64,000 nucleotides of DNA from Amycolatopsis alkalitolerans. Its GTDB lineage: Bacteria > Actinomycetota > Actinomycetes > Mycobacteriales > Pseudonocardiaceae. The DNA lies in NCBI RefSeq assembly GCF_006152065.1, contig NZ_VDFW01000003.1, positions 1 through 64,000 on the forward strand, written 5' to 3'. Of this stretch, positions 8,137 to 15,816 are shown piece by piece. The notes beneath the pieces were generated by a model. It had not been told where the DNA came from. It ran no database searches and saw nothing but the letters and a program-made list of their open reading frames with translations. Within the stretch, counting starts at the first letter, position 1. Each line of letters opens with the position of its first letter. The position numbers and the translations under genes were made by a program.

Positions 8137-9532
8137 GCTTGCCGCGATCGCGGCGACTGTCGCCGTGCTGGCCCCTGTCGCCTGGTTCTGGCAGCACAGC
8201 CTGCTGCCGGACTCGTATTCGGCGACGGAAATGGGTTATCCCGACTGGGGCGGCGGCCATGCGGGCGCGCACGGGGCCGGGATTCCGTTGGACAGGCTGA
8301 CCGCGCCCGCGGATCGTCCGGCCGACGTGTCGATGACGATGGTTGCCAGGCGCCAGAGTTTCGATCTGGCGCCTGGCATGCGGGTCGACGGGTACACCTT
8401 CAACGGACGCTCGCCCGGGCCGGAAATTCGTGCACGGCAAGGGCAACTGGTCGAAGTCCGGCTGGTCAACGAGTCGGTGCCGGAGGGGGTGACCCTGCAC
8501 TGGCACGGAGTCGACGTGCCCAACGCGGCCGACGGCGTCGCGGGCGTGACACAGGATGCCGTGCCGCCCGGTGAGTCGTTCGCGTACCGGTTCGTGGCGA
8601 CGCGCGCGGGCACGTACTGGTACCACTCGCACCAGTTGTCACACGAGCAGGTGCGGCAGGGGCTGTTCGGCGCGTTGGTGATCAGTGAAGCGCCGGACGT
8701 CGTGGCGCTTGTCCACGTCTACAACGGCCATCGCACGGTCAACGGGCTGCCGGGCGCGGTGCCCGTCACGGCCACGGGAACCACGCGGGTGCGGGTGATC
8801 AACACCGACAACGGCCCGATGGCCGTGTGGACCGGTGCCCCGTACCGGCTGGTCGCGATCGACGGCGGGGAAGTGCACGGCGCCGCGGTCGTGACCGGGC
8901 AGGCGGTGACGGTGACCGCGGGCGGGCGCGCGGACCTGGAGGTGGAGGTCGGGGCCGCACCCGTGCGGGTGGAACTGGGCGGCTCGGCCGCGCTCGTCCT
9001 GACCCCGTCAGGCGATCTGGGGCAGCCGGTGCCGAAGCCGGGCCGCGTACTGGATCCGCTCCACTACGGCACCCCCGCGACGCTCGGCTTCGACCCGGAC
9101 ACGGCGACGAGGCGGTTCGAGTACGCGATCGGGCGGCGGCCGGGTTTGCTCGACGGTATGCCCGGGATGTGGTGGACGATCAACGGGCATCAGTTCCCGG
9201 ACGTCCCGATGTTCATGGTGTCCGAAGGTGACGTCGTCCGGATGCGGGTGTCGAACGGCAGCGGCGAGGTGCATCCGATGCACCTGCACGGCCACCGTGC
9301 GGTGGTGCTGTCACGCAACGGCGAGCCGGCGTCGGGAAGCCCGTGGTGGGTCGACTCGCTCAACGTGGAGGACGGGGAAACCTACGAACTCGCGTTCGTC
9401 GCGGACAACCCCGGCATCTGGATGGACCACTGTCACAACCTTCCGCATGCCGCGGAGGGTCTCGTGACCCACCTGATGTACGCCGGGGTGACCAGCCCGT
9501 ACCGCATCAGCGCGGGCAACCACCCGGAATGA
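8123..9532 (+). CDS. Membrane-anchored multicopper oxidase
   Basis: The 469-residue protein starts with an N-terminal membrane anchor (RLAAIAATVAVLAPVAWFW), leaving the cupredoxin domains outside. All four copper-binding boxes are present: LHWHGVD, YWYHSHQ, HPMHLHGH and WMDHCHNLPHAAEG. The HCH tripeptide supplies the type 1 ligand cysteine flanked by two type 3 histidines, so the enzyme should be a working laccase-like oxidase coupling substrate oxidation to reduction of oxygen. Start GTG 8123 is preferred because it puts the anchor at the very N-terminus and overlaps the preceding gene. A perfect 14-base hairpin lies inside the coding sequence at 8344-8378. Confidence 0.9.
   Translation: MRRSRLAAIAATVAVLAPVAWFWQHSLLPDSYSATEMGYPDWGGGHAGAHGAGIPLDRLTAPADRPADVSMTMVARRQSFDLAPGMRVDGYTFNGRSPGPEIRARQGQLVEVRLVNESVPEGVTLHWHGVDVPNAADGVAGVTQDAVPPGESFAYRFVATRAGTYWYHSHQLSHEQVRQGLFGALVISEAPDVVALVHVYNGHRTVNGLPGAVPVTATGTTRVRVINTDNGPMAVWTGAPYRLVAIDGGEVHGAAVVTGQAVTVTAGGRADLEVEVGAAPVRVELGGSAALVLTPSGDLGQPVPKPGRVLDPLHYGTPATLGFDPDTATRRFEYAIGRRPGLLDGMPGMWWTINGHQFPDVPMFMVSEGDVVRMRVSNGSGEVHPMHLHGHRAVVLSRNGEPASGSPWWVDSLNVEDGETYELAFVADNPGIWMDHCHNLPHAAEGLVTHLMYAGVTSPYRISAGNHPE
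8344..8378. repeat. Perfect 14-base inverted repeat inside the oxidase gene
   Basis: Arms TGCCAGGCGCCAGA (8344-8357) and TCTGGCGCCTGGCA (8365-8378) flank the loop GTTTCGA. The encoded residues (ARRQSFDLAPGM) lie in the linker after the membrane anchor, where sequence is poorly constrained. Confidence 0.85.
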
Positions 9533-9653
9533 CCCAGAAATGTCCACAATGGATGTGCGGGCACGTTCTGCTGCGGAAAGGCCTGGCGTCGGGTGGCGGC
9601 CGGTGATTAGGGTGTGATCGGCTCGGCAGGTTCGGTGATTGGCGGTCGTCCGG

Positions 9654-10166
9654 ATGGGTACTCGATGGGGCGTGCGTCGCTCGTTGCTGGGGATCTACCT
9701 CAACGATCACCTGGCCGCCGCGATGACCTGCGCCGACGCGGCCAGACGGCTCGCGCGCGCCGAAGCTGACTGGGCGGGTAACGGCAAGCTCGAGCGGCTC
9801 GCCGAGGAGATCGAGCAGGATCGGGCGGCACTGCTGCAGATCATGGCGTCGCTCGGCGAACCGGTCCGGCGCGTGGAGATCTGGGCGGGCTGGGCGGCGG
9901 CGAAGCTCGGCAGGGCCAATCTCAACGGGCGTGTGGTGACCCGATCGCCGTTGAGCCGCGTGGTGGAACTCGAGGCGATGCGCCTCGGGATCGAGGCCAA
10001 GGTGGCCGGATGGCGCACGCTCCGGGCCCGCGCGAGCGCCGACCCCCGCCTGGACACCGGCCGGCTCGACGAGCTGATCGCCGCCGGGCGAAGCCAGATC
10101 ACCCGGCTCGAACGGCTGCGTTCGCGCGCGGCGGCCGAACTGTTCGGCGCGGGGGAGCCGGGTTAG
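9654..10166 (+). CDS. Hypothetical helical protein
   Basis: The product of about 170 residues appears wholly alpha-helical: YLNDHLAAAMTCADAARRL, then an ERLAEEIEQDRAALLQIMA helix, and a C-terminal coiled segment rich in Arg and Leu. There is no signal peptide and no known catalytic motif. The spaced His/Glu/Asp positions in its first two helices recall ferritin-like or DUF892-type bundles, but I cannot assign a family. TTG 9639, ATG 9654 and GTG 9672 are possible starts; none has a clear ribosome binding site. It stands alone between the oxidase and the ESX-associated genes. Confidence 0.6.
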   Translation: MGTRWGVRRSLLGIYLNDHLAAAMTCADAARRLARAEADWAGNGKLERLAEEIEQDRAALLQIMASLGEPVRRVEIWAGWAAAKLGRANLNGRVVTRSPLSRVVELEAMRLGIEAKVAGWRTLRARASADPRLDTGRLDELIAAGRSQITRLERLRSRAAAELFGAGEPG

Positions 10167-10208
10167 CGACGCTTTCGCCCCGACTGGTGGCAGCAAGGTG
10201 CCATCGTC

Positions 10209-10580
10209 ATGTTCTCCCCTGGTACCGCACCTTTCGACCGGTCAAGATCGAGCCAGATCGGCCGAGGGGGTGCGAGGACGGAAGGCGAGGAGAGCGGGCG
10301 GCCCGGCGCGCCGCCGGTGGGTTACCTGCCGTGCCGCCCGCCACGGCCCGGCAGCGACCGGGTCATCGTCGAGTTGTGCGGCACGCACGACGGCCGCCGG
10401 GTCCTGACGGTCTACAGCTCGATCACGGCGCTCGTACTGTGCCGCGGCACGCGGCAGGCCTGGATCGGGATCCGGCTGGACGCGATCGCCGAGCTGCGTT
10501 CCGCCGTCTGCGCGGACGCCGTCGCGCTGGACCTCCCGATTCCCGGCCGCACGATCGAGCACGAGAGCGTTCGCTGGTGA
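10209..10580 (+). CDS. SAV_915-family small protein
   Basis: The 123-residue product carries a disordered Gly/Arg/Pro-rich first part (to about residue 45), then a compact alpha/beta domain: VIVELCGTHDGRRVLTVYSS, then ALVLCRGTRQAWIGI, then VALDLPIP. The order of an initial strand, a dGrrvl.vysS segment, a conserved Cys-Gly and a final DLPIPG matches SseB-related SAV_915-type proteins, which often stand beside ESX-type genes in actinomycetes. The job is unknown. It is 12 bases upstream of the next gene, in the same direction, so it heads a three-gene operon. An alternative start within the disordered part is possible. Confidence 0.65.
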   Translation: MFSPGTAPFDRSRSSQIGRGGARTEGEESGRPGAPPVGYLPCRPPRPGSDRVIVELCGTHDGRRVLTVYSSITALVLCRGTRQAWIGIRLDAIAELRSAVCADAVALDLPIPGRTIEHESVRW

Positions 10581-10592
10581 GGGGGCAGGAGC

Positions 10593-10862
10593 ATGGGGTT
10601 CGGGGTCGATCCGGAGGCGTTGCGCCGGGCACACGATCTGCTGCGCGGCGGGCCGGAGCTGGGGCATTCGGCGCCGGCCGCGCCCGATGGCGGCGACATG
10701 AGCGGGCGACTGGCACATCTGCTGGCCGCGCTTTCGGGGGCCGCGGCGGTGTTCGCCACCGAGGTCGGCGCGGCGGGCGACCAGGTTGCGAGCGCACGGG
10801 CCGGTTATGTCACGACAGACGACGAAACCGCGGCGGGCCTGCACGGCGCTGGAGTGGAGTGA
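10593..10862 (+). CDS. ESX/WXG100-associated small helical protein
   Basis: The 89-residue protein has the outline of EspC/WXG100-like secretion partners: MGFGVDPEALRRAHDLLRGG, a flexible linker, and a second helix LAHLLAALSGAAAVFATEVG ending in a short tail. It lacks a strict WXG motif. Proteins of this type form helical hairpins exported by, or chaperoning exports of, type VII secretion. It is followed after three bases by a larger effector-like protein, a typical small-partner/effector order. ATG 10593 has GGGGCAGGAG upstream. Confidence 0.65.
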   Translation: MGFGVDPEALRRAHDLLRGGPELGHSAPAAPDGGDMSGRLAHLLAALSGAAAVFATEVGAAGDQVASARAGYVTTDDETAAGLHGAGVE

Positions 10863-10865
10863 AGC

Positions 10866-12341
10866 ATGTCCATCGACACTCGTATCGACGGCCACCCCGG
10901 CTCGATCCGGACCGCCGGGACCTGGCTGGAAAGCACGCTGGCGAACGGGGTTTTCGACCGGACCAGCGACGTGCACCGCGCCCGTACCGAGGTCGAATCC
11001 GGCTGGTGGGGCAAGGGCGGCGAGTCGTTCCACACGCGACTTTCGCGGCACGCCCGGCAGGGCGATGACATCGCGGCCGCGGCCAAGGACGTGGGCGGCG
11101 GATTCCACCGCTATGCCGACGAACTCGCGAAGGCACAGGAACGGATGGGTCAGGCGCGGGAGACCGCGACGGCGGGCGGCCTGACCGTGACCGGCGACCA
11201 GATCGAAGCACCGGGACCGCCGCCGGAACCGGTGGCGGCGCTGCCGCCGGACGGTTCGGCCACCCCGCAGCAGGTGCGGGACCACATCGAGGCGACCCAG
11301 GCGCAACAGGCGCATGCTCGAAAGACCGTCGCCTATCTGGCCGCGAGCAAGCAGGCCTCGGAGGCGCGCACGATCGAGAAGGGAGCGAAGAACTTCCTCG
11401 ATGGTCTCTACCACCGGTACCTCTCCGGCGGTGTCGGCAGTGGCCTCAACGGACTCGGTGACCTCAACGTCCTGCGCGCTTTCATTTCCGAGGCCGGAGA
11501 GTCCGTGCTGCGCACGAAGGCCGCGGAGTTCACCGATGCGGCGAAGAACGCTTTGATCGACGTCCTGTACCACGGTGCCGACACGGGCAAGGGCGTGGAG
11601 ACGGGCAAGACCCTGCTGCAAGAGGCGACCACGCTGCTGCGGAAGTCCGAGCAGTGGAAGACGCTGGGGCTGGACAAGGAGTTCGGCAAGGGCCTGAGCG
11701 CTTCCGGCGGCATCCTGGCGGCCCTGACGATGGCCGACGGTTTCGCCCACCACGGCGACTTCGGCAAGACCATCATGAGCGGGATGACGGGTGTCGGGAT
11801 CGATGCCGGGATCGCGGCTCTGGGGATCGAAGGCGGGCCCGCGGGTCTCGCGGCCGCCGCCGCGTACGAGACCTACCAGCATCCGGTCGGCTCGGGTGAG
11901 GTCGCGAAGGTGCTGCACGATCTTCCCGGGGACGTCGAGGACGCCGTGCTGTCCAAGGCGGGCGACTACCTCAGCACTCACGGACACGAGAAACTGGGCG
12001 CACTGGTCGACTCGGTGACCGACGTGCACCGGACCTTCAACCACGTCAGCGGCGACTTCCTGCAGGGGGCCGTCACGATCGGCGGGCACGCCGCACAGGG
12101 CGCGGTCGACCATGCGTCGGACCTGCTCGACATGGACAAGGACGTGGCTGTCGACCTCTTTCACGGGCACTTCTCCCATGCCGTCCACGACGGCCTCGAC
12201 GGGATCACGAAACAGGCCGGTGACACCGTCGACGACGCGAAGACGTTGGCCCACGACGGCGAGAGCACCGCCAAGCACGTCGCGGGGGATACCGCCAAAG
12301 GCGCCGAGAGCCTGTGGCATCACGCGACGGGATGGCTGTAG
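10866..12341 (+). CDS. Large WXG100/LXG-like putative ESX effector
   Basis: The 491-residue protein has an N-terminal WXG-like helical hairpin: a helix from residue 10, the turn GWWGKGGESFHTRL (W-x-G at about 40-42), then a second helix. A Pro-rich linker (about 118-140) follows. The middle is a long helical region with a glycine/alanine-rich stretch (GMTGVGIDAGIAALGIEGG, residues about 300-335) like the membrane-inserting segments of polymorphic toxins. The C-terminus is amphipathic and His/Asp-rich. No known nuclease, deaminase or ADP-ribosyl motif is visible. Inference: exported toxin or structural effector. No immunity gene stands out directly downstream, which is unusual for a toxin. Confidence 0.65.
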   Translation: MSIDTRIDGHPGSIRTAGTWLESTLANGVFDRTSDVHRARTEVESGWWGKGGESFHTRLSRHARQGDDIAAAAKDVGGGFHRYADELAKAQERMGQARETATAGGLTVTGDQIEAPGPPPEPVAALPPDGSATPQQVRDHIEATQAQQAHARKTVAYLAASKQASEARTIEKGAKNFLDGLYHRYLSGGVGSGLNGLGDLNVLRAFISEAGESVLRTKAAEFTDAAKNALIDVLYHGADTGKGVETGKTLLQEATTLLRKSEQWKTLGLDKEFGKGLSASGGILAALTMADGFAHHGDFGKTIMSGMTGVGIDAGIAALGIEGGPAGLAAAAAYETYQHPVGSGEVAKVLHDLPGDVEDAVLSKAGDYLSTHGHEKLGALVDSVTDVHRTFNHVSGDFLQGAVTIGGHAAQGAVDHASDLLDMDKDVAVDLFHGHFSHAVHDGLDGITKQAGDTVDDAKTLAHDGESTAKHVAGDTAKGAESLWHHATGWL

Positions 12342-12372
12342 CCGCGCCAAATCTCCGGACACGATCAGTGTG

Positions 12373-12386
12373 CTGAGTACACTCAG
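12373..12386. repeat. Interrupted palindrome CTGAGTACACTCAG
   Basis: Six-base arms CTGAGT and ACTCAG are separated by AC. It lies 32 bases after the effector stop codon. The rest of 12342-12601 shows no recognisable gene, only short fragments. Confidence 0.5.
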
Positions 12387-12601
12387 GAGCCGAGCGGATG
12401 CCGGACGTGACCGTGGATGCGCCGCGAGACTTCTGAAGTGAGGGGCCGTGAGCCAGCCTGACTTCCGCAGCCGGCCCAGGGGTGGCCTGGGCAGTCGTCG
12501 TCGAGTTCGCCCGCTCACAGGGCCTTCAGGGCTGGTGCTACCTGAGTACACATTCGAAATAGCGGCGCGGCCCCGATTCCCTTCGACTGTCGAGTGTGGA
12601 C

Positions 12602-13195
12602 TCATTGCGCGAAGGCATAGCCGGGACGCGTCGCCCTGGCCCGCCAGCGGCACGCGATGCGCCGGGCACCGGTGACGTTCATCCGCCACTGCGCCATCGG
12701 GACGCTGACCCGGAAGTAGCTCGCCACCGACTGATCCGACCAGCCCTTGAACGCCGCCAGGCGCGTCGCGTCGGTGGGGACGAGGAGCTCGCCGGCCAGC
12801 TCCGCGGCCTCCTCCTCGATTTCGCGGACCGCGGAGCGGCAGCCGTGCTCGTCGGTGAGCATGGCGCCGAACTGGTGTTCCAGCAGGACATGGGCCATCT
12901 CGTGGGCGATCGTCGACCGGCGCCGTTTCGGATGGTGCACGTGGTTCTCGATGATGATCGTCCCGCTGGGATGCAGCGGGATCAGCGCCGCCGAGAACAC
13001 GTGCGGCCGGAGCTCGGTCAGATACCGCACCGACTCCGGCGGCAGCCCGGGCTGGGTGAGATCGAAGATCTCGACGCCGTAGAGTTCGGCGAGCGCATAC
13101 GGGTCGAGCGGCGCGAACACCTCCGTGCCCAGTTCCTCCCTAACCTCGAGTGCGAGCTGTCTGGCTTCCTTCTTGAAGCCGCGTCTGAGGACCAC
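12602..13195 (-). CDS. ImmA/IrrE-family metallopeptidase
   Basis: The 197-residue protein has the zincin signature STIAHEMAHVLLEHQ (HExxH, helix centred near residue 97) and a downstream glutamate-rich helix EIEEEAAELAGELLVP supplying the third ligand, as in ImmA/IrrE peptidases. These cleave or inactivate XRE repressors, releasing the genes they hold. Its GTG start (13195) directly follows the XRE stop (13197), the standard regulator/antirepressor arrangement. The C-terminal tail after about residue 165 is basic and not conserved. No phage genes remain nearby, so the pair either controls itself and the DUF2188-like gene or is a relic of a lost element. Confidence 0.88.
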   Translation of the reverse strand: MVLRRGFKKEARQLALEVREELGTEVFAPLDPYALAELYGVEIFDLTQPGLPPESVRYLTELRPHVFSAALIPLHPSGTIIIENHVHHPKRRRSTIAHEMAHVLLEHQFGAMLTDEHGCRSAVREIEEEAAELAGELLVPTDATRLAAFKGWSDQSVASYFRVSVPMAQWRMNVTGARRIACRWRARATRPGYAFAQ

Positions 13196-13196
13196 T

Positions 13197-13568
13197 TCAC
13201 CCTCCCATGTTCCGGGACCTCATGTGCCGAAGCGTGATACCGACGACGTCCAGCACGTGCTGCTGGTCGGACTCGCTGAGTTCCTTCTCGGCGCGCAGCA
13301 GCGGGGCCAGCTGCGCCTCCAGTGACGGCCGGGAATGCTTCACACGCATGCCTTCCGGCCACACCATGAACGTCTCGGCCGGCATGCCGAGCCACTGCAC
13401 GAGCGCGATGAACCCGTCCAGATCGGGGCGGTGCCCGTTGCCCATCCGGCTGACCAGTGAGGCGCTCACGCCTGCCTCGGCCGCCAGCTGTCGCCACGAC
13501 AGGCCCCGGGCGGCGCGTTCCGCGTCGAGCGCCGCGTACAACCTGGCCGCGTCCAGGCGTCCCGTCAT
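13197..13568 (-). CDS. XRE-family repressor
   Basis: The 123-residue protein has an N-terminal helix-turn-helix (LSWRQLAAEAGVSASLVSRM) of the Cro/CI type, with the second part GFIALVQWLGMPAETFMV as dimerisation region. It precedes an ImmA-like peptidase with almost no gap, the usual peptidase-sensitive repressor pair. Repeated TTGCA-containing palindromes lie just upstream (13592-13663), suggesting autoregulation. ATG 13568 is the start. Confidence 0.88.
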   Translation of the reverse strand: MTGRLDAARLYAALDAERAARGLSWRQLAAEAGVSASLVSRMGNGHRPDLDGFIALVQWLGMPAETFMVWPEGMRVKHSRPSLEAQLAPLLRAEKELSESDQQHVLDVVGITLRHMRSRNMGG

Positions 13569-13591
13569 CCCCGCTCACCTTCCTTCTGTCT

Positions 13592-13663
13592 TGCAGTATT
13601 GCATCGTTGTTCCGGATGTGCAACACTGCGTTGTGACCGGGATACCTGGTTGCGGCAGTGCAA
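13592..13663. promoter_or_regulatory. Cluster of TTGCA-type sites, probable XRE operators
   Basis: Three related sites occur in 72 bases: TTGCAGTATTGCA near 13592, TGTGCAACACTGCGTTGTGA near 13617, and GTTGCGGCAGTGCAAC (13648-13663, perfect five-base arms). All share a (G)TTGCA/TGCAAC half-site. The cluster lies between the divergent XRE and DUF2188-like genes, so a repressor bound here could control both. The repeats are seen directly; the binder is inferred. Confidence 0.6.
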
Positions 13664-13688
13664 CACCGTCTGGGGAAGGGGATTCACC

Positions 13689-13910
13689 ATGATCTGCACC
13701 GTTTACTGGGTTTCGCCGCTGTACGGCAGTTGGGACGTCCGGCGCGTGGATCAGATCGTCTCGCATCACGGGCGCAAACGCGAGGCGGTGACCGCTGCCG
13801 CGCGGCTCGCGCGCCGGGACAGGCCCAGCCTGCTGAACATTCAGCGGCGGGACGGGTCGATCGAGAGCAGGCGGGTCTACGGGCATGATGCCCTGCCGCC
13901 GGCCGGCTGA
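13689..13910 (+). CDS. DUF2188-like small protein
   Basis: The 73-residue protein has the shape of DUF2188: an initial YWVSP segment, a helix with a basic stretch (SHHGRKREAVTAAARLARRD), and a final strand pattern (LLNIQRRDGSIESRRVYGHD). In that family the strand-helix-strand unit resembles double-stranded RNA-binding folds, but no function is established. The GGGAAGGGG at 13672-13680 is a good ribosome binding site for ATG 13689. It is divergent from the XRE/ImmA pair and probably under the same operators. Confidence 0.7.
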   Translation: MICTVYWVSPLYGSWDVRRVDQIVSHHGRKREAVTAAARLARRDRPSLLNIQRRDGSIESRRVYGHDALPPAG

Positions 13911-13932
13911 GCCCGCGCTGGTGACACTTCTG

Positions 13933-13948
13933 TCGAACACGGGTTCGA
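13933..13948. promoter_or_regulatory. Perfect SOS (LexA) box
   Basis: TCGAACACGGGTTCGA matches the actinobacterial LexA consensus TCGAAC-N4-GTTCGA at all twelve fixed positions. It is followed 30 bases later by a short plus-strand open frame (13978-14082). Confidence 0.8.
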
Positions 13949-13977
13949 TACTAGGGGTGGGGTGTGACAGTTCGGAG

Positions 13978-14082
13978 GTGGTTCAGGAGGCCGTGCGCGT
14001 CTGGTCCGATGTGGACAGTTTGGTTGCCAGGACGGTTGGCGGGCGGCAGACGGCGAGATCGTATGGCCGTTGCCCCGCATAG
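13978..14082 (+). pseudogene. Truncated fragment downstream of the SOS box
   Basis: GTG 13978 opens a 34-residue frame (VVQEAVRVWSDVDSLVARTV...) ending at 14080-14082. The position behind a LexA box and the helical VDSLVARTVGGRQTA segment fit the beginning of a 13E12/DUF222-type HNH endonuclease, a family often placed behind SOS boxes in actinobacteria. Only this stub remains. The family is a weak inference; the truncation is clear. Confidence 0.35.
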
Positions 14083-14131
14083 GGCGTCAGTGTGATCGCG
14101 GAGAACGCTGGCCGTGCTACGGCACCAAGAG

Positions 14132-14413
14132 TCAGGACTTCACGAGACGGGCGATCGCATCGGAGGCTTCGCGCACCTTGACCTCGGCCTCGCGTCCGCC
14201 GGCCTTCGCGGCGTCGACGACGCAGCCGGAGAGGTGCTCGTCGAGCAGCTCGAGCGAGAACGACTGCAGCGCCTTGGTCGCGGCGGAAACCTGGGTCAGG
14301 ATGTCGATGCAGTACTTGTCCTCTTCGACCATCCGCTGCAGGCCCCGGATCTGCCCTTCGATGCGGCGGAGGCGCTTGAGGTAGGCGTCCTTGTCGTCGC
14401 TGTAGCTTGCCAT
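14132..14413 (-). CDS. csoR: CsoR-family copper-sensing repressor
   Basis: The 93-residue protein is an all-helical metal-sensing repressor: AYLKRLRRIEGQIRGLQRMV for DNA contact, then the metal ligands Cys in EEDKYCIDIL, and His and Cys in LLDEHLSGCVV. This X-C-H-C pattern is that of copper-responsive CsoR rather than nickel-responsive RcnR. With Cu(I) bound it releases DNA. The nearest targets are copZ-copA, with an operator-like repeat before copZ. The frame is open upstream; ATG 14413 is chosen, while ATG 14449 is an alternative. It is divergent from the nickel-type transporter. Confidence 0.88.
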   Translation of the reverse strand: MASYSDDKDAYLKRLRRIEGQIRGLQRMVEEDKYCIDILTQVSAATKALQSFSLELLDEHLSGCVVDAAKAGGREAEVKVREASDAIARLVKS

Positions 14414-14521
14414 TACCTTGCCCACCTTCGTGCTCGACTTCAGGCCCATCATACCCGCTCCCCGTATTCCGAGACGAAAGCGAAACCCCCTTCGATTGCT
14501 CATCTGATTATGCTGTCAGGT

Positions 14522-15577
14522 ATGAGCAAGCGTGACTGGGGTCCGGTGGCCGCGATGGCCGCGTTCGTGATCGTGCTCAACGTGCTGGGCTGGGGGGTGT
14601 TGACGCTGTTCGTCGTGCCTGAGCACTATTCGCTCGGGAACGCGCAGGTCTTCGGGATCGGGCTCGGGGTCACGGCGTTCACGCTGGGCATGCGGCATGC
14701 GTTCGACGTGGACCACATCGCCGCGATCGACAACACCACCCGCAAGCTCATCGGAGACGGGCAGCGGCCGCTGACCGTCGGATTCTGGTTCTCCCTGGGG
14801 CATTCGAGCGTCGTGTTCGGGTTGTGCCTGCTGCTCTCGCTCGGTGTGCGGGCGCTGGCCGGTGAGCTCCAGAGCGGCTCGTCGGCCCTGCACCAGGTCA
14901 CCGGGGTCGTCGGCGTGTCCGTGTCCGGGCTGTTCCTGTGCCTGATCGGGCTGGTCAACCTGGTCGTGCTCGTCGGGATCCTCAAGGTGTTCCGCGGGAT
15001 GCGCGCGGGCGAGTTCACCGAGTCGCAGCTGGAGGAGCACCTGCGCAAGCGCGGCTTCCTCAACCGGATCCTGGGCCGGGCGACGGCCGCGGTGCGCAAG
15101 CCATGGCACATCTACCCGGTCGGCCTGCTGTTCGGGCTCGGCTTCGACACGGCGACCGAGGTCGGCCTGCTCGTGCTTGCCGGCGGCGCGGCCGCGTTCG
15201 CCCTGCCGTGGTACGCCATCCTGGTGTTGCCGGTGCTGTTCGCGGCGGGGATGACCCTGTTCGACGCGGCCGACGGGGTGTTCATGAACCGAGCCTACGA
15301 CTGGGCGTTCGCGCGGCCGGTGCGCCGGATCTTCTACAACATCACCGTGACCGCGCTGTCCGTCCTGGTCGCGTTGCTGATCGGGGTGATCGAGCTGGTC
15401 GGGGTGCTCACGCACCAGCTGGGCATCACCAGCGGGCCACTCGCCGCGATCGGGAACGTGAACCTGGACTATGCGGGTTTCGCCATCGTGGGCCTGTTCG
15501 CCGTCACCTGGATCGTGGCGCTGGTGGTGTGGCGGGTCGGGCGGATCGAAGAACGCTGGACGGTGCCCGCCGAGTGA
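14522..15577 (+). CDS. HoxN/NicT-family nickel/cobalt transporter
   Basis: The 351-residue membrane protein has about eight membrane helices and the NiCoT signature: GMRHAFDVDHIAAIDNTTRK in helix 2, then LGHSSVVFGL, and LGFDTATEVGLL. The histidine/aspartate motif in helix 2 binds the metal during uptake. It lies between csoR and copZ-copA with csoR divergent, so it may share the copper-sensing control. Nickel in a copper module is odd: either the transporter serves a nickel enzyme elsewhere, or gene order is coincidental. ATG 14522 is preferred. Confidence 0.9.
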   Translation: MSKRDWGPVAAMAAFVIVLNVLGWGVLTLFVVPEHYSLGNAQVFGIGLGVTAFTLGMRHAFDVDHIAAIDNTTRKLIGDGQRPLTVGFWFSLGHSSVVFGLCLLLSLGVRALAGELQSGSSALHQVTGVVGVSVSGLFLCLIGLVNLVVLVGILKVFRGMRAGEFTESQLEEHLRKRGFLNRILGRATAAVRKPWHIYPVGLLFGLGFDTATEVGLLVLAGGAAAFALPWYAILVLPVLFAAGMTLFDAADGVFMNRAYDWAFARPVRRIFYNITVTALSVLVALLIGVIELVGVLTHQLGITSGPLAAIGNVNLDYAGFAIVGLFAVTWIVALVVWRVGRIEERWTVPAE

Positions 15578-15581
15578 GACG

Positions 15582-15598
15582 CCCCTTACGGGTAGGGG
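15582..15598. promoter_or_regulatory. Probable CsoR operator
   Basis: CCCCT (15582-15586) and AGGGG (15594-15598) form an inverted repeat around TACGGGT, followed by GGTA. G/C-tract inverted repeats of this type bind CsoR. It lies 15 bases before the copZ ATG. Confidence 0.6.
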
Positions 15599-15612
15599 GT
15601 ACAGTTTGAATC

Positions 15613-15816
15613 ATGACTGAGACCACCTACACCGTTACGGGCATGACCTGCGAGCACTGTGTCAACGCGGTCAGCGAGGAAGTGGGCCAGATCGAGGGCG
15701 TCGAGTCCGTCTCGGTGGACCTGCCGACCGGCCTCGTGACCGTCGTCAGCTTGCGCGAGCTGCGCGACGAGGACGTTCGGGCGGCGGTCGATGAGGCCGG
15801 TTACCAGGTCGCCTGA
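15613..15816 (+). CDS. copZ: Copper chaperone CopZ
   Basis: The 67-residue protein is one heavy-metal-associated domain: [20 protein letters not shown] carries the GMTCxxC copper site (Cys13 and Cys16), and [10 protein letters not shown] plus DEAGYQV complete the ferredoxin-like fold. It passes Cu(I) to CopA in the cytoplasm. Its stop codon overlaps the copA start (TGATG), so the chaperone and pump are translated together. An operator-like repeat precedes it. Confidence 0.93.
   Translation: MTETTYTVTGMTCEHCVNAVSEEVGQIEGVESVSVDLPTGLVTVVSLRELRDEDVRAAVDEAGYQVA

Noticed and set aside
10242-12689. 815-residue minus-strand open frame
   Set aside because: It covers the three plus-strand ESX-associated genes in antisense; composition and lack of motifs show it is not a gene.
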